Source: Gordonia effusa NBRC 100432
GTDB taxonomy: Bacteria > Actinomycetota > Actinomycetes > Mycobacteriales > Mycobacteriaceae
Assembly: GCF_000241305.1 (NCBI RefSeq)
Contig: NZ_BAEH01000075.1
Coordinates: 1 to 64,000 of the forward strand
DNA length: 64,000 bases
Direction of reading: 5' to 3'
Shown: positions 46,103 to 57,621 of the stretch, one piece after another
How positions within the stretch are numbered: the first letter of the stretch is position 1
Layout of the letters: the number at the start of each line of letters is the position of its first letter
The notes under the pieces: model-generated
The model's database searches: none
The model's input: only the letters and a program-made list of their open reading frames with translations
What the model was told of the DNA's origin: nothing
Made by a program: the position numbers and the translations under genes

Positions 46103-48946
46103 CTAATCCCGTGCCTTTTCTTGCAGTTCGTACGACTCGATGATGTCGCCGACCTTGATATCGCTATACGTCAGCGTCAAACCGCATTCGAAGCCTTCGC
46201 GGACCTCGGTCACGTCATCCTTCTCACGCCGCAGCGACGAGATGGTGAGGTTCTCGTTGACCACGACGTTGTCGCGGAGCAAGCGCGCCTTGGCGTTGCG
46301 CTTGACGACACCCGAGCTGATCATGCAGCCCGCGATATTGCCGACCTTGGACGACTTGAAGATCGCGCGGATCTCGGCGCGGCCCAACTCGACCTCTTCG
46401 TATACCGGCTTGAGCATGCCCTTGAGCGCGCTCTCGATCTCGTCGATCGCCTGGTAGATGATCGAGTAGTACCGGATGTCGACGCCCTCGCGGTTGGCGA
46501 GCTCGGTGGCTTTGCCCTCCGCGCGGACGTTGAAGCCGATGATGATCGCATCCGATGCCGCTGCCAAGTTGACGTTGGTCTCGGTGACGCCACCGACACC
46601 GCGGTCGATGACGCGCAACTGCACCTCGTCGTCGATCTCGATGCCGAGCAATGCCTCTTCGAGGGCCTCGACGGTACCCGAGTTGTCGCCCTTGAGGATC
46701 AGGTTCAGCTGGCTGGTTTCCTTCAGCGCCGAATCCAGATCTTCCAGACTGATCCGCTTGCGACTACGCGCGGCCAGTGCGTTGCGCTTACGCGCGTTGC
46801 GTCGGTCGGCGATCTGTCGTGCGATGCGGTCTTCCTCGACGACGAGCAGGTTGTCACCCGCACCCGGCACCGACGTGAAGCCGATGACCTGGACCGGCCG
46901 CGACGGCAGTGCCGCCTCGACGTCGTCGCCGTGTTCGTCGACCATGCGACGCACACGACCGTAAGCGTCGCCAGCGACAACCGAGTCGCCGACTTTGAGC
47001 GTTCCGCGCTGCACGAGCACGGTTGCCACCGGGCCACGGCCACGGTCGAGGTGCGCCTCAATGGCAACACCCTGAGCGTCCATGTCGGGGTTGGCCCGCA
47101 GGTCGAGCGAGGCATCGGCGGTTAGTACGACAGCTTCGAGAAGAGCCTCGATGTTGTCGCCCTGCTTGGCCGAAATGTCGACGAACATTGTCTCGCCGCC
47201 GTATTCCTCGGGAATGAGGCCGTACTCGGTGAGCTGGCCACGGATCTTCGTCGGATCCGCGCCTTCCTTATCAATCTTGTTGACTGCCACCACGATTGGT
47301 ACATCAGCCGCCTGGGCGTGGTTGACCGCTTCAACCGTCTGCGGCATTACGCCGTCGTCGGCCGCGACCACGAGGATCGCGATGTCGGTCGCCTTGGCAC
47401 CACGAGCACGCATGGCGGTGAACGCCTCGTGACCCGGGGTATCGATGAAGGTGATCAAGCGATCTTCACCATTGAGGTGAGTATTCACCTGGTACGCACC
47501 GATGTGCTGGGTGATGCCACCGGCCTCGCCCTCACGCACGTTTTCCTTACGGATCGTGTCAAGGAGTCGAGTCTTACCGTGGTCGACGTGACCCATGACG
47601 GTGACCACCGGCGGACGCTGCTCGAGGTCTTCCTCGCCGCCTTCGTCTTCGCCGTAGGTCAGATCGAAGCTGTCGAGCAGCTCGCGGTCCTCATCTTCGG
47701 GACTGACCACCTGAACGGTGTAGTTCATTTCCGAACCGAGCAGCTCCAGCGTCTCGTCATTCACCGACTCGGTGGCCGTGACCATCTCGCCGAGGTTGAA
47801 CAGAGCCTGGACCAGCGACGCCGGGTTGGCACCGATCTTGTCGGCGAAATCCGACAGTGACGCACCGCGGGCAAGGCGAATCGTTTCGCCCTGGCCGTGC
47901 GGCAACCGCACACCGCCGACCGCTGGGGCCTGCATGTTCTCGTATTCAGCGCGTTTTGCCCGCTTGGACTTGCGTCCCCTGCGTGGCGCTCCGCCCGGAC
48001 GACCGAACGCACCCGCGGCACCACCGCGACCACGGTTACCACCGCCGCCACCGGGACGACCGCGGAATCCACCTGCTGCAGGAGGTCCGCCGGCGTTACC
48101 GCCCCCGCCTGGGCCGCCACGGTAGCCACCGCCACCGCCGCCGCGATTACCGCCACCGGGGCCGCCACGACCGCCGGGACGACCCGCTTCGGGTCGAGCC
48201 GAACGGCTTGGCATCGCACCTGGGCTGGGACGAGGAGGCATACTGCCCGGGTTAGGCCGGGGACCACCCTGACCAGGACCGGGACGTGCGCCGCCGGGGC
48301 CAGGACGTCCACTCGCCGCGGGTCGGCCCGCTGCACCTGGACGACCGCCACCTGGACGCGGTCCACCCTGACCTGGGCCGGGGCGAGGACCGCCCTGACT
48401 CGGGCCAGGACGCGAGGCCGGCGGCCGGGGAGCCGGCGCGGGGGCCGACGAATAGGGATTGTTGCCGACGCGGGGTGCGCGCGGTCCGGGCTTGGGACCT
48501 GGGCGGGCACTGGGTCCCGGCGCTGGGGTGCTCGGCTTTGCCGACGCCGCGGGCTTAGCGGCCTCGGGCTCTGGAGTCGGCGTAGGGCTCGGGGCGGGCG
48601 CCGACGGCGTCGGAGCCGCGGGAGCCTCGGCGGCTGCTGGCTTAGGCGCTCCGGGCTTGGGGCCACCTGGCTTACGGGCACCGGGCTTGGGTCCCGGCGT
48701 CGTTGTCGAAGCGTCCGCGGATGCGGCCGCCTTGGGAGTTGCCTTCTTGGGGGCAGCCTTCGGGGCTGCTTCTGCTGCTCCATCGGAGCTGGGGAATGAT
48801 TCCCGCAGTCGACGCGCCACCGGGGCTTCAACTGTCGACGATGCGGATTTTACGAACTCGCCTTGCTCTTTCAGACGTTCGAGCACAATCTTGCTCGTCA
48901 CGCCCAGCTCTTTGGCCAGTTCGTGCACGCGGGCCTTGCCTGCCAC
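46103..48946 (-). CDS. infB: Translation initiation factor IF-2
   Basis: 947-residue GTPase that delivers fMet-tRNA to the 30S subunit. N-terminal IF2_N domain ([19 protein letters not shown]), then about 270 residues of low-complexity Pro/Ala/Gly/Arg sequence ([15 protein letters not shown] and RGGGGGG-like runs), a second IF2_N, and the G domain ([20 protein letters not shown]). The GTG at 48946 has an AGGAGAG site and starts at the conserved [10 protein letters not shown]; a start 4 codons earlier is less likely. Operon rimP-nusA-ylxR-infB. Confidence 0.97.
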   Translation of the reverse strand: MAGKARVHELAKELGVTSKIVLERLKEQGEFVKSASSTVEAPVARRLRESFPSSDGAAEAAPKAAPKKATPKAAASADASTTTPGPKPGARKPGGPKPGAPKPAAAEAPAAPTPSAPAPSPTPTPEPEAAKPAASAKPSTPAPGPSARPGPKPGPRAPRVGNNPYSSAPAPAPRPPASRPGPSQGGPRPGPGQGGPRPGGGRPGAAGRPAASGRPGPGGARPGPGQGGPRPNPGSMPPRPSPGAMPSRSARPEAGRPGGRGGPGGGNRGGGGGGYRGGPGGGGNAGGPPAAGGFRGRPGGGGGNRGRGGAAGAFGRPGGAPRRGRKSKRAKRAEYENMQAPAVGGVRLPHGQGETIRLARGASLSDFADKIGANPASLVQALFNLGEMVTATESVNDETLELLGSEMNYTVQVVSPEDEDRELLDSFDLTYGEDEGGEEDLEQRPPVVTVMGHVDHGKTRLLDTIRKENVREGEAGGITQHIGAYQVNTHLNGEDRLITFIDTPGHEAFTAMRARGAKATDIAILVVAADDGVMPQTVEAVNHAQAADVPIVVAVNKIDKEGADPTKIRGQLTEYGLIPEEYGGETMFVDISAKQGDNIEALLEAVVLTADASLDLRANPDMDAQGVAIEAHLDRGRGPVATVLVQRGTLKVGDSVVAGDAYGRVRRMVDEHGDDVEAALPSRPVQVIGFTSVPGAGDNLLVVEEDRIARQIADRRNARKRNALAARSRKRISLEDLDSALKETSQLNLILKGDNSGTVEALEEALLGIEIDDEVQLRVIDRGVGGVTETNVNLAAASDAIIIGFNVRAEGKATELANREGVDIRYYSIIYQAIDEIESALKGMLKPVYEEVELGRAEIRAIFKSSKVGNIAGCMISSGVVKRNAKARLLRDNVVVNENLTISSLRREKDDVTEVREGFECGLTLTYSDIKVGDIIESYELQEKARD

Positions 48947-49023
48947 TGCTCTCCTCACTTGGAGGTCGAGCGGGACCCGCTGCGACCTCGGTTTACGTTA
49001 GAAACGTGCTCATCGTGGGAACT

Positions 49024-49377
49024 TCACGGTGTGCTCATGTCTTCTGCTACCTGTTCCGGCCCACTTCCGTGAGCCTCGTTCTGCGTCGATCTCAGTACAG
49101 CTGCGCTGAGATCGTCCGGGTCAACGGTGACCCCGTTGACTCGCAATGCCGCTGGCACCGCCTTACGCCGCACCGCCGCCGACACACAGTCGGTCCGCGC
49201 GTGCAGCCAGGCTCCGCGTCCCGGCATGGACTTGCGGTGATCAATCACGATCACCAGCCCGGCGTCACTCTCACGAGCCACGATCCGGACAAGGTCTGCG
49301 GCCGCTCCACGTGCCACCGAGCGCTGTCTACATCCAAGGCACATCCGGATCACCGGACGTGTCGCCACATCGACCAT
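49024..49377 (-). CDS. YlxR family RNA-binding protein (DUF448)
   Basis: About 117 residues. RMCLGCRQRSVARGAAADLVRIV and GRGAWLHARTDCVSAAVRRKAV are the YlxR signature (GRGAY-like motif). It sits between nusA and infB, as usual. The protein is linked to RNA polymerase/RNase P control in some bacteria. The start is uncertain: the ATG at 49377 is used; a TAGACT -10-like box lies 5 bases before it. Confidence 0.88.
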   Translation of the reverse strand: MVDVATRPVIRMCLGCRQRSVARGAAADLVRIVARESDAGLVIVIDHRKSMPGRGAWLHARTDCVSAAVRRKAVPAALRVNGVTVDPDDLSAAVLRSTQNEAHGSGPEQVAEDMSTP

Positions 49378-49422
49378 TGAACAGTCTACCGTCGTAGGCA
49401 AATCGGAATCGAGCCGGCCGCG

Positions 49423-50448
49423 TCAGGCGGGCGCGCCGGTCTCGTCCGACGCTGTCGGCTCCGGGTCGGCATCGGATCGGATGTCGATTCGCCAACCGGT
49501 TAGCCGGGCCGCCAATCGGGCGTTTTGCCCCTCTTTGCCGATTGCCAGCGAGAGCTGATAGTCGGGCACCACAACTCGAGCGGCCTTGCTCTCCTCATCG
49601 ATTACCGTCACCGACAGCACCTTCGCCGGCGACAACGCGTTGGCGACGAAGACCGCGGGGTCGGCGTCGAAGTCGATGATGTCGATCTTTTCGCCCGCCA
49701 GTTCGCTCATCACGTTGCGCACGCGCTGGCCCATCGGTCCGATGCACGCGCCTTTCGCGTTGAGCCCGGGCACGGCGGTATGCACGGCGATCTTCGAGCG
49801 GTGGCCCGCCTCGCGCGCAACGGCGACGATCTCGACCTGACCGTTCTCGATTTCTGGGACTTCAAGCGAAAACAACTTGCGCACGAGATTCGGGTGGGTG
49901 CGCGACAGGGTGATCTGCGGTCCGCGTTGGCCGCGAGTCACGCCGACGACGTAGCACTTCAGCCGATCGCCATGCTCGTACTTCTCTCCCGGCACCTGCT
50001 CGGCCTGCGGAATCACACCTTCGGTTCCGTGCGCGTCGCTGCCGATCTGCACAATGATCATGTTGCGGGCGTTCGCCCGTACATCGCGCTGCACGACGCC
50101 GCCGACGATCTCGCCCTCGTGGGTCGCGAAATCGCCGAAATTCTTTTCGTTCTCGGCATCTTGAATACGCTGCAGGATCACCTGGCGGGCCGTCGTCGCC
50201 GCGATTCGACCGAAGTCTGCCGGGGTGTCATCCCATTCGTGGACGATCTCGCCGGTTTCGTCGACCTCTTGCGCCATCACACGCACCACGCCAGACTTCC
50301 GGTCGACATCGACCCGCGCGTGCTGCGCGTATCCGTCGGTATGTCGGTAGGCGGTCAGCAGCGCCGATTCGATCGCGGTGATGACCGTGTCGATCGAGAC
50401 ACCCTTCTCGACCTCGATCATCCGCAGTGCATTGATGTCGATATTCAT
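49423..50448 (-). CDS. nusA: Transcription termination/antitermination factor NusA
   Basis: 341 residues: N-terminal RNA polymerase-binding domain ([35 protein letters not shown]), S1 domain, and two KH domains ([40 protein letters not shown]). There is no C-terminal acidic repeat, as in other actinobacteria. Within rimP-nusA-ylxR-infB. Confidence 0.97.
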   Translation of the reverse strand: MNIDINALRMIEVEKGVSIDTVITAIESALLTAYRHTDGYAQHARVDVDRKSGVVRVMAQEVDETGEIVHEWDDTPADFGRIAATTARQVILQRIQDAENEKNFGDFATHEGEIVGGVVQRDVRANARNMIIVQIGSDAHGTEGVIPQAEQVPGEKYEHGDRLKCYVVGVTRGQRGPQITLSRTHPNLVRKLFSLEVPEIENGQVEIVAVAREAGHRSKIAVHTAVPGLNAKGACIGPMGQRVRNVMSELAGEKIDIIDFDADPAVFVANALSPAKVLSVTVIDEESKAARVVVPDYQLSLAIGKEGQNARLAARLTGWRIDIRSDADPEPTASDETGAPA

Positions 50449-50517
50449 GTTGGCCTGTGCTCCTATTTACTTGTGGGTCGCTAGTCGATGCTGTGGTCAA
50501 AAGTTGGTGCGGATATG

Positions 50518-51066
50518 TCAGTTCTTGCGCGTCAGGCGTGCGATTGCCGCGTCGTCCAGGCCACACAATTCCAGTTCGGTGGCGTTCGGGGCACTGAAAT
50601 CGACCTGTACGACCGCCTTGGTTACCGACTTGAGATCAATCGTCGTCGTGGTGAACCGCCCGCGCTCGTTGCGGATCAAATCAACAACGCCATCGGCTGA
50701 CCTGCCGATACGGCCCGAGATGCGCTCGGTTTTACCGCCCTCGGACACATCCACGTCGACCTTTCGTCCCTGCGCTCGTCGCCAATGTCGCGGTTCGGTC
50801 AGAGGTCGGTTGATGCCGGGGGTCGTGAGTTCCAGGGTGTAATCGGCGTCGGGTACCGCTGAATCGATCATTTCGACGAGGTCGCGCGTCAGTTTTGCCA
50901 GCGCGTCGAGTTCGGCTCCGCCGTCCCGGTCGACGACGATGGTTATGGCGATGCCACCGTCGGGTGACGGCTTCGTAGCGAGGTCTTCGACGTCATATCC
51001 GTCGGCAGCGATCCGCGGGGCGACGAGTTCGTGTATCTGCTGCGGCGGCATCGGTGCTGTGCTCAC
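50518..51066 (-). CDS. rimP: Ribosome maturation factor RimP
   Basis: 182 residues with the YhbC/RimP layout: VVDRDGGAELDALAKLTRDLVEMID, YTLELTTPGINRPLTEPRHWRRAQGRKV, and a C-terminal SH3-like domain. It assists 30S assembly. GTG start with GAGGAG upstream. It heads the rimP-nusA-ylxR-infB operon and is divergent from the DUF4439 pair. Confidence 0.95.
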   Translation of the reverse strand: MSTAPMPPQQIHELVAPRIAADGYDVEDLATKPSPDGGIAITIVVDRDGGAELDALAKLTRDLVEMIDSAVPDADYTLELTTPGINRPLTEPRHWRRAQGRKVDVDVSEGGKTERISGRIGRSADGVVDLIRNERGRFTTTTIDLKSVTKAVVQVDFSAPNATELELCGLDDAAIARLTRKN

Positions 51067-51204
51067 GCCGGGGGCTCCTCGTCTTCAGTTGTGCGGTGCG
51101 TCGGCGATCTAGTCTAGTCCACTTCGGCCCGTCCGCTTACTTAGGCTCGCTCGTTGCCCGACGGTCCGGCAATCATCGGCGCGCCAATGGCATCATGGTC
51201 GATT

Positions 51205-51696
51205 GTGACCCGCGAGCTGAACCGACGAACCGTCCTGGCCGGTAGCCTACTGGGCCTTAGCGGGCTCGCCGTGGCACCCGCGTTGAGCGCATGTGATCGC
51301 GGCCCAACCGCCGATCAACTGTTGGCACAACAGTTGACGCCGGTGGCGACCGCCGCCACGGCCGATGCCGACGCGGCACGCACATTGGTGGCGACCAACC
51401 CGAATTATGCTGCGGCACTTGGTGTCGTGCGTGCCGAGCGGGAAGCTCACGCCACGGCACTGCGCGAAGAACTCACTCGACTGGATCCCGAAGCGGCGCA
51501 ATCACTTCCGGCTACCCCGCCGACGTCGGGCACGCCGTCGACGTCGGCGATCACCCTGGACTCCTTTCGTACCCAGTTGGATCGCTCCGCGCGTCAGGCC
51601 GCCGACGTCGGGGTATCGATGGACGGCTACCGCGCCGGACTGCTCGCGTCGGTGAGCGCGTCGACGACAACTCTGCGAAAGGTTCAATTGGCATGA
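51205..51696 (+). CDS. Lipoprotein upstream of DUF4439 (Rv2843-position gene)
   Basis: 163 residues from the GTG at 51205. The N-terminus combines a twin-arginine-like NRRTVLAG with a hydrophobic stretch and a lipobox LSAC, so it is an exported lipoprotein. The mature part is helical and Ala-rich. Earlier starts (ATG 51187 or 51154) are possible; none has a ribosome-binding site. It overlaps the ferritin-like gene (ATGA), and the pair occupies the Rv2843-Rv2844 position. Function unknown. Confidence 0.72.
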   Translation: MTRELNRRTVLAGSLLGLSGLAVAPALSACDRGPTADQLLAQQLTPVATAATADADAARTLVATNPNYAAALGVVRAEREAHATALREELTRLDPEAAQSLPATPPTSGTPSTSAITLDSFRTQLDRSARQAADVGVSMDGYRAGLLASVSASTTTLRKVQLA

Positions 51697-52124
51697 GCGA
51701 CACCACAGATGCGCTCGGCGCTGCCGTCGATGCGGAACACGCGGCCGTATACACCTACGGAGTGCTGACCGCGTTCACGACGGGTGAGCGTCGGGCGGCG
51801 GTTGCCACCTATATCGCCGAACACCGCGCTCGGCGCGATGAACTCAACGATGCCCTTGTGTCGGCCGGTGGACAGGCCCGCGCGACAGCACCCGGATATG
51901 TTCTGTCCGTTGAAGTAACGAATTCCGCGACCGCGGCGAAGGCCGCCCTCGCATCGGAAGATGACGCGGCACAGGCATATCGGTCACTCGCCGAGCGCGC
52001 CGATACTCAGCCGATCCGGCGGTTGGCCGTGAGCGGGCTAACCGATTGCGCACTGCGTGCCGCGTACTGGCGCGCGGCGTCGGGGATTAAGCCCGCGACG
52101 GTCGCATTGCCCGGAGCGAAGTAA
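51693..52124 (+). CDS. DUF4439 ferritin-like domain protein
   Basis: 143 residues. A ferritin-like four-helix bundle: AVDAEHAAVYTYGVLTAFTTGERRAAVATYIAEHRARRDEL carries the E-x2-H-type positions; DDAAQAYRSLAERAD continues the bundle. Homologous to Rv2844. Metal binding is possible but unproven. Cotranscribed with the lipoprotein and followed by repeat copy E. Confidence 0.85.
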   Translation: MSDTTDALGAAVDAEHAAVYTYGVLTAFTTGERRAAVATYIAEHRARRDELNDALVSAGGQARATAPGYVLSVEVTNSATAAKAALASEDDAAQAYRSLAERADTQPIRRLAVSGLTDCALRAAYWRAASGIKPATVALPGAK

Positions 52125-52128
52125 CTCT

Positions 52129-52194
52129 GAAAATGTCCCCCGTCACGAGAGCAAGCGGCGATATAGCGCCCGCACCCGTCACGGGGACATTTCC
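52129..52194. repeat. Palindromic intergenic repeat, family 1, copy E
   Basis: AAAATGTCCCC (52130-52140) pairs with GGGGACATTT (52183-52192); the 42 bases between are centred on GGCGATATAGCGCC (52157-52170). It lies between the convergent DUF4439 and proS genes, 4 bases past the former's stop and 11 bases from the latter's. Confidence 0.82.
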
Positions 52195-52205
52195 AGCAGC
52201 AGAAC

Positions 52206-53948
52206 CTACGCCCGCACCGACGTCAGCACAGCTTCGACGGCACCGTCGACCGGGACGGTCGCGGTCTCACCACTGAAGCGGTCGCGAATTTCGACGGTAC
52301 CGTCGGCGAACCCACGCCCGACGACGACAATCGTTGGGACACCGATCAATTCGGAATCCTTGAACTTCACCCCCGGCGACGCCTTACGGTCGTCGATGAG
52401 CACTTCCACACCCGCGGCGTCGAGATCGGCAGCCAATTGCTCCGCGCCGGCGACCGCAGCCTCGTCTTTGTTTGCGATCACCAGATGCACACCGAACGGC
52501 GACACCTCTTTCGGCCAGCGCAGCCCCTTGTCGTCGTGCCATTGCTCGGCGAGTACCGCGATGAGCCGCGACACCCCGACGCCGTAGGACCCCTGGGTGA
52601 GCCGCACCGGTTTACCGTTCTCGCCAAGGACGTCGATTTCGAAGGCATCGGTGTATTTGCGGCCAAGTTGGAAGATATGTCCGATCTCAATTCCCTTGGC
52701 CGACACCAGTTTTCCCTGGCCGTCGGGTGACGGGTCGCCGTCGCGAACCTCAGCGGCCTCAATAGTGCCGTCCGCCGTGAAATCACGGTCGGCGACCAGA
52801 TCGACATAGTGTTTGCCGGATACGTCGGCACCGGTGATCCACGCGGTTCCCGAAACCACCCGAGGATCGACGAGGAAGCGAATACCGTTGGCCAGCAACG
52901 CCTTCGGCCCGATATATCCCTTAACCAAGAATGGGTTGGCAGCGAAGTCCGCCTCGTCGAGCAACGCGACTTCGGTTGGCTCAAGCGATGCTTCGAGACG
53001 CTTGAAGTCCACCTCGCGGTCGCCGGGAATGCCCACACCGAGCAGTTCCCACTCGCCACCGGGCTCACGCACTTTCACCATGACATTCTTCAAGGTGTCC
53101 GCCGCGGTCACCTCGCGGTCGAGCGCCCCGTTCGCCCACTCGACGAGGGAATCGATGGTCGGCGTGTTCTCGGTGTCGTGGACAACGGCCTCGGGTAGTC
53201 CGTCGAGCGGAATCGGTTCGGGTGCCGGCGTAATTACAGCTTCGACGTTGGCGGCGTAACCGGACTCGACACATCGAACGTAGGTGTCCTCGCCCACCTC
53301 TGCCTCGGCGAGGAATTCTTCCGACGCACTTCCGCCCATCGCCCCCGACGTCGCCGAGACGATCACATAGCTCACCCGCAGACGCTCGAAGATCCGCTGA
53401 TAGGCCTCGCGATGCGCGGCGTACGCTTCTTTCAATCCGTCGTCGGACAGATCGAAGGAATACGAGTCCTTCATCACAAACTCCCGGCCACGCAGGATGC
53501 CGGCCCGGGGACGCTCTTCGTCGCGGTATTTCGTCTGGACCTGATACAGGATGACCGGCAGATCTTTATACGACGAGTACTCGCTCTTGACCAGATTCGC
53601 GAAGATCTCCTCATGCGTCGGGCCGAGGAGCATATCCGCACCCTTGCGGTCCTGGATCCGGAAGAGCGAATCGCCATACTCGGTCCAGCGCCCGGAGGTT
53701 TCGTAAGGATCGCGCGGCAGCAACGCCGGCAACAGAATCTCTTGTCCGCCAATGCGATTCATTTCCTCGCGCACTACATTCTCCACGGCGCGCAGCACCT
53801 TGAGGCCCAGCGGTAGCCAGGAGTACACGCCCGGCGCAGCACGGCGCACATAGCCGGCACGGACCAGCAGTTTGTGGCTGGGCACCTCGGCGTCGGCCGG
53901 ATCGTCGCGGAGGGTTCGCAGGAACAGGGAGGACATGCGCGTAATCAC
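52206..53948 (-). CDS. proS: Prolyl-tRNA synthetase (bacterial type)
   Basis: 580-residue class II synthetase charging tRNA-Pro. Motif 2 [27 protein letters not shown], the INS editing insertion (residues about 230-390) and the C-terminal anticodon-binding domain ([23 protein letters not shown]) are present. The GTG at 53948 gives [21 protein letters not shown], matching M. tuberculosis ProS from its first residue. Divergent from yaaA. Confidence 0.97.
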   Translation of the reverse strand: MITRMSSLFLRTLRDDPADAEVPSHKLLVRAGYVRRAAPGVYSWLPLGLKVLRAVENVVREEMNRIGGQEILLPALLPRDPYETSGRWTEYGDSLFRIQDRKGADMLLGPTHEEIFANLVKSEYSSYKDLPVILYQVQTKYRDEERPRAGILRGREFVMKDSYSFDLSDDGLKEAYAAHREAYQRIFERLRVSYVIVSATSGAMGGSASEEFLAEAEVGEDTYVRCVESGYAANVEAVITPAPEPIPLDGLPEAVVHDTENTPTIDSLVEWANGALDREVTAADTLKNVMVKVREPGGEWELLGVGIPGDREVDFKRLEASLEPTEVALLDEADFAANPFLVKGYIGPKALLANGIRFLVDPRVVSGTAWITGADVSGKHYVDLVADRDFTADGTIEAAEVRDGDPSPDGQGKLVSAKGIEIGHIFQLGRKYTDAFEIDVLGENGKPVRLTQGSYGVGVSRLIAVLAEQWHDDKGLRWPKEVSPFGVHLVIANKDEAAVAGAEQLAADLDAAGVEVLIDDRKASPGVKFKDSELIGVPTIVVVGRGFADGTVEIRDRFSGETATVPVDGAVEAVLTSVRA

Positions 53949-53969
53949 ACCGGACAGCTTAGTAACGTG

Positions 53970-54716
53970 ATGAAAGTGTTGGTAATCCTGCCTCCTTCCG
54001 AGACCAAGTCCGACGGTGGTTCGGGCGCGCCGCTCGACCTCGACGCACTGTCGTTTCCTGCGCTCAATGAGAACCGGAAGCTCATCGGCGACGCCATCGT
54101 GACACTTGCCGCCGACCTCGACGCGAGCCGAAAAGCGCTTGGCCTGGGACAGTCGCAGCTGGCCGAAGTCGACCGCAACGCCGATCTGTGGTTGTCGCCG
54201 ACGCGCACCGCGATCACGCGCTACACCGGCGTCCTCTACGACGCACTGGACTACTCCGGCCTAACCCGCGCGAGTAAAACCAAGGCCGGTGACCGCCTCG
54301 CCATCGGGTCGGCTCTGTTCGGAGTCGTCCGGGCGCGCGATCTGATTCCGGCATACCGGCTCTCCGGCGGGTCCAAACTGCCCGGCATGGGCACACTCGG
54401 CGCGGTCTGGAAGCCGGTGCTGTCGTCAGAATTGGACGCGGTCGACGATTTTCTCGTCGATCTGCGGTCGGGCAGCTACCAGCAACTCGGCCCCGTCAAG
54501 CGCGCGGTGACCGCGACCGTCGTGTCCGAGGCGCCCGACGGCTCGCGGAAAGTGGTGAGCCACTTCAACAAACACTACAAAGGCCTGATCGCGCGCGATC
54601 TGGTAAACACCCGGCGCAATGTCAAAGACATCAATGCGTTGGCGGCGGTCCTATCCGACGCCGGGCAGCATGTCGAGATCGATGGGCCGACGTCGATCAC
54701 AGTAGTAACCGGCTAG
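53970..54716 (+). CDS. yaaA: Peroxide stress protein YaaA (DUF328)
   Basis: 248 residues starting [13 protein letters not shown], with [38 protein letters not shown] and [15 protein letters not shown], all conserved in YaaA. E. coli YaaA lowers free iron during H2O2 stress and binds DNA. The ATG at 53970 follows immediately on a GTG that could also serve. Divergent from proS. Confidence 0.88.
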   Translation: MKVLVILPPSETKSDGGSGAPLDLDALSFPALNENRKLIGDAIVTLAADLDASRKALGLGQSQLAEVDRNADLWLSPTRTAITRYTGVLYDALDYSGLTRASKTKAGDRLAIGSALFGVVRARDLIPAYRLSGGSKLPGMGTLGAVWKPVLSSELDAVDDFLVDLRSGSYQQLGPVKRAVTATVVSEAPDGSRKVVSHFNKHYKGLIARDLVNTRRNVKDINALAAVLSDAGQHVEIDGPTSITVVTG

Positions 54717-54786
54717 ACAGACTCCAGTCTGCGACGTCACCACCACCCGAGGGCCACCTTCCCCCGCTGCGCTGTACTTGCAGACT

Positions 54787-56277
54787 TCAGCCCGCGTTAG
54801 CGGCCTCTTGTGCCGCCTGCCCTTCGGCGACTTCCGCGGGTGTGAAACGCATGAACAGCACCACGATGCCGGCGAGGATCGCGATACCCGCACACGATGC
54901 GAATGCCAGCCCGTAACCGTTAGCCAGGGCGTCGAGCTCGGCGTCGTTCATGGTCTCGACCGGGGCCGTAGTCCCGCCGAGAGAGAGCGATCGCGACGTC
55001 ACCATCGCCCCGACAGCAACCAGTCCGACGGCGCCGCCGATCTGTTGGGCCACCTGAGCGAGCGCGGTCAGCGGGCCGATCTCGTTGGCGCCGACACCGG
55101 CGACCACCGACAGGGTCAGTGGGATGACCGCCATGCCGACGCCGAAGCCGATCACGACGACCGGTATCCCAATACTCGGGAAATACGACGGGTCGCCAGT
55201 GGCGATGGTCGCCGCGTATATGCAACCGGCGAAGATCACCACGCCACCGATCAGCACCAGCCAGCGGGGCTGAATTCGCAGAGACAGTTTCGAAGCGATC
55301 GCGGCGGCGATGCCCAGCCCGAAAGCGAACGGAACGACGGCCATGCCGCTCTGCAGCGGTGAGTACTTCAGGATTCCCTGCAGGTAGAGCGAGATAAATA
55401 CCGCCATACACATCATGATCGCGCTGGCGAACAGAATCGCGGCCAGCGCGGCCACTCGGCTGGTGTTATCGAATAGGGAGAACGGCAACAGCGGATTGGT
55501 TGCGGTCCGCTCGACCACGACGAATGCGATCAGAGCCACCACACCGCCGATCAACGAACCGATCACCACCGGACTCGACCATCCGTTTGGCCCCTCGTTG
55601 ATGCCGAGAACGACGAGGGTGCAACCGAGCGTCGCGAGTATCGCCCCCGGCACATCGAGCGCGAGGCGTTCACCTTGCGACTCACGTAGGCACCACACCG
55701 CGCCGACGGCCACCAGCAGTCCGATCGGCACGTTGATCAAGAAGACCAGACGCCAACTGATCTCGGTCAGCACACCACCGACAATAAGCCCGGCCACCGA
55801 ACCGATACCGGTCATCGCGGCGTAGATCGCGAATGCGGTGCTGCGGTCCTTGCCTGGCGCGAAAGTCGTTGCGACAAGGGCCATTGCGGTTGGCGCGGCG
55901 ATTGCCGCCGATACCCCCTGCAGTGCGCGTCCGGCAACGAGCATCCATTCGTTCTGCGCGACGCCGCATAGTAGCGACGTCAACGTAAACGCGACGACGC
56001 CGACGATGAACATACGTTTACGCCCGAACGCATCACCCAGGCGCCCGCCGAGAAGCATGAGTCCACCGAATGCCAACACATATGCCGTGATGATCCAGTT
56101 GCCGCTGGCCTCGGAGAGATGCAGTTGCTCACGGATTCTGGGCAACGCCAGAGCGGCGACCGTACCGTCGAGCACCAACAGCAGTTGCATCCCGCTGATC
56201 ACCAGGATCTGCGGGCCGAAAACCTTGCTGAATGCACCGTCGGCAGGTGCGGCAGCGTTCGCCGTTGAATGAGACAT
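54787..56277 (-). CDS. efpA: MFS drug transporter, DHA2 family (EfpA-like)
   Basis: 496 residues, 14 membrane segments. DHA2 motif A GGRLGDAFGRKRMFIVG and motif C GIGSVAGLIVGGVLTEISWRLVFLINVPIG are clear. It sits at the Rv2846c (efpA) position between proS and cysG. EfpA exports drugs/lipids in mycobacteria. The ATG at 56277 is used; no strong ribosome-binding site is visible. Confidence 0.9.
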   Translation of the reverse strand: MSHSTANAAAPADGAFSKVFGPQILVISGMQLLLVLDGTVAALALPRIREQLHLSEASGNWIITAYVLAFGGLMLLGGRLGDAFGRKRMFIVGVVAFTLTSLLCGVAQNEWMLVAGRALQGVSAAIAAPTAMALVATTFAPGKDRSTAFAIYAAMTGIGSVAGLIVGGVLTEISWRLVFLINVPIGLLVAVGAVWCLRESQGERLALDVPGAILATLGCTLVVLGINEGPNGWSSPVVIGSLIGGVVALIAFVVVERTATNPLLPFSLFDNTSRVAALAAILFASAIMMCMAVFISLYLQGILKYSPLQSGMAVVPFAFGLGIAAAIASKLSLRIQPRWLVLIGGVVIFAGCIYAATIATGDPSYFPSIGIPVVVIGFGVGMAVIPLTLSVVAGVGANEIGPLTALAQVAQQIGGAVGLVAVGAMVTSRSLSLGGTTAPVETMNDAELDALANGYGLAFASCAGIAILAGIVVLFMRFTPAEVAEGQAAQEAANAG

Positions 56278-56338
56278 GAACTGCGACGCTACCGCGAGAT
56301 GGCGTCTAGGTGCCAATCACCGTTGGCATATTCGCGGG

Positions 56339-57590
56339 TTACGATGCCGCGTCAGTGAACCCCGCGACATCACCGATCACCACGATCGCCGGCGGTTTGA
56401 GTTGCTGTTCGGTGGCCGTCTGAGCGGCTTCCGCGAGGGTTGTTCGCAGTACCCGTTGCGAGGGCAGCGACGCGTTTTCGATCAGGGCGACGGGTGTGCT
56501 CCCGGCGCGACCGCCGTCGAGAAGTGCGGTCGCGAAGGCGTCGACCCGTTCGACCGCCATCATCAGCACGATCGTGCCGCGCAGCCGGGCAAGAGCGGCC
56601 CAGTCGGTTAGCGAGTCCGGATGCCCGGGCGGCACGTGGCCCGACGCGATAACCACCTCGTGAGTAACACCGCGATGAGTGACCGGGATACCGGCCAACG
56701 CGGGCGCTGAGATGGAACTGCTGATTCCGGGCACGACGGTAACCGGCACGATCTGCCTCCACGCACGCCTGCAACTCTTCGAAGCCGCGACCGTAGACAT
56801 ATGGATCGCCACCCTTGAGCCGCACCACGAATTTGCCGGATTGAGCGCGATCGACGAGGACGGCATTGATCGCCTCTTGTTTCATCGCGCGCCCGTAGGG
56901 AACCTTGGCGGCGTCGATTACCTCGACGTCGGGTCCTAGCCCAGCCAATAGCTCGGCGGGCGCGAGGCGGTCGGCGACCACGACGTCGGCTTGAGCCAGC
57001 AAGGCCCGGCCGCGCACGGTTATCAGATCAGGGTCACCCGGACCGCCGCCTACCAGCGCGACGCCGGCCGGATGCTTCTCGTCGTCGATCGGCGCGATCG
57101 TCGTCGAGCCGTCGAAGACGGCAGCTACCAGGTCCCGGGCCCGTGCCGAGCGTCGATGATCACCCGCGGCGAGCACCCCGAACGTCAGCGCACCGTGGCT
57201 ACCGCTGGCCGGCGTGACGGCGGAACCGCCGCGCGCGTCATCGGCGCGGACGCAGAAGATACGTGAGCGGTCTGCTTCCGCGACCACGGCCGCGTTAACC
57301 GCCGGATCGTCGGTACACGCGATGGCGTACCAGGCGCCGTCAAGGTCACCGTCGGCATAGGCCCGACGATGGACGTGGACGGCGGGATTCGATTCGACCG
57401 CCGGCGTCGGGTCGATGGCCACTACATGCACCTGTGCACCCGATGCGATCAGATTCGGCACCCGACGTTGCGCAACCGAACCCCCGCCCACTACAACCAC
57501 TTTCCGGCCCGACAGATTCAGCCCCGCCAGATAGTGCGGTACGCCGTTCGACGTGTCGTCGGAATCATTGTGGGACGGGGGTTGTGGCAT
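56339..57590 (-). pseudogene. cysG: Siroheme synthase CysG-type (dehydrogenase + SUMT), frameshifted
   Basis: The N-terminal half is an NAD-binding precorrin-2 dehydrogenase (KVVVVGGGSVAQRRVPNLI); the C-terminal half is uroporphyrinogen-III C-methyltransferase (VALVGGGPGDPDLITVRG; VRLKGGDPYVYGRGFEEL). After GFEELQACVEA the frame is lost at about 56753-56756; the next motif, VPVTVVPGISSSISAPALAG, continues in another frame to the stop at 56339. Restoring two bases (or removing one) would give a protein of about 416 residues, like Rv2847c. True loss versus sequencing error cannot be told. Confidence 0.85.
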
Positions 57591-57621
57591 GGGAGAAAAT
57601 GTTACCGACGACGGCGGCGTC

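Noticed and set aside
48000-48480. Gly/Pro/Arg-rich repetitive DNA as an independent repeat element
   Set aside because: It is the low-complexity linker of IF-2, in frame, and typical of actinobacterial infB.
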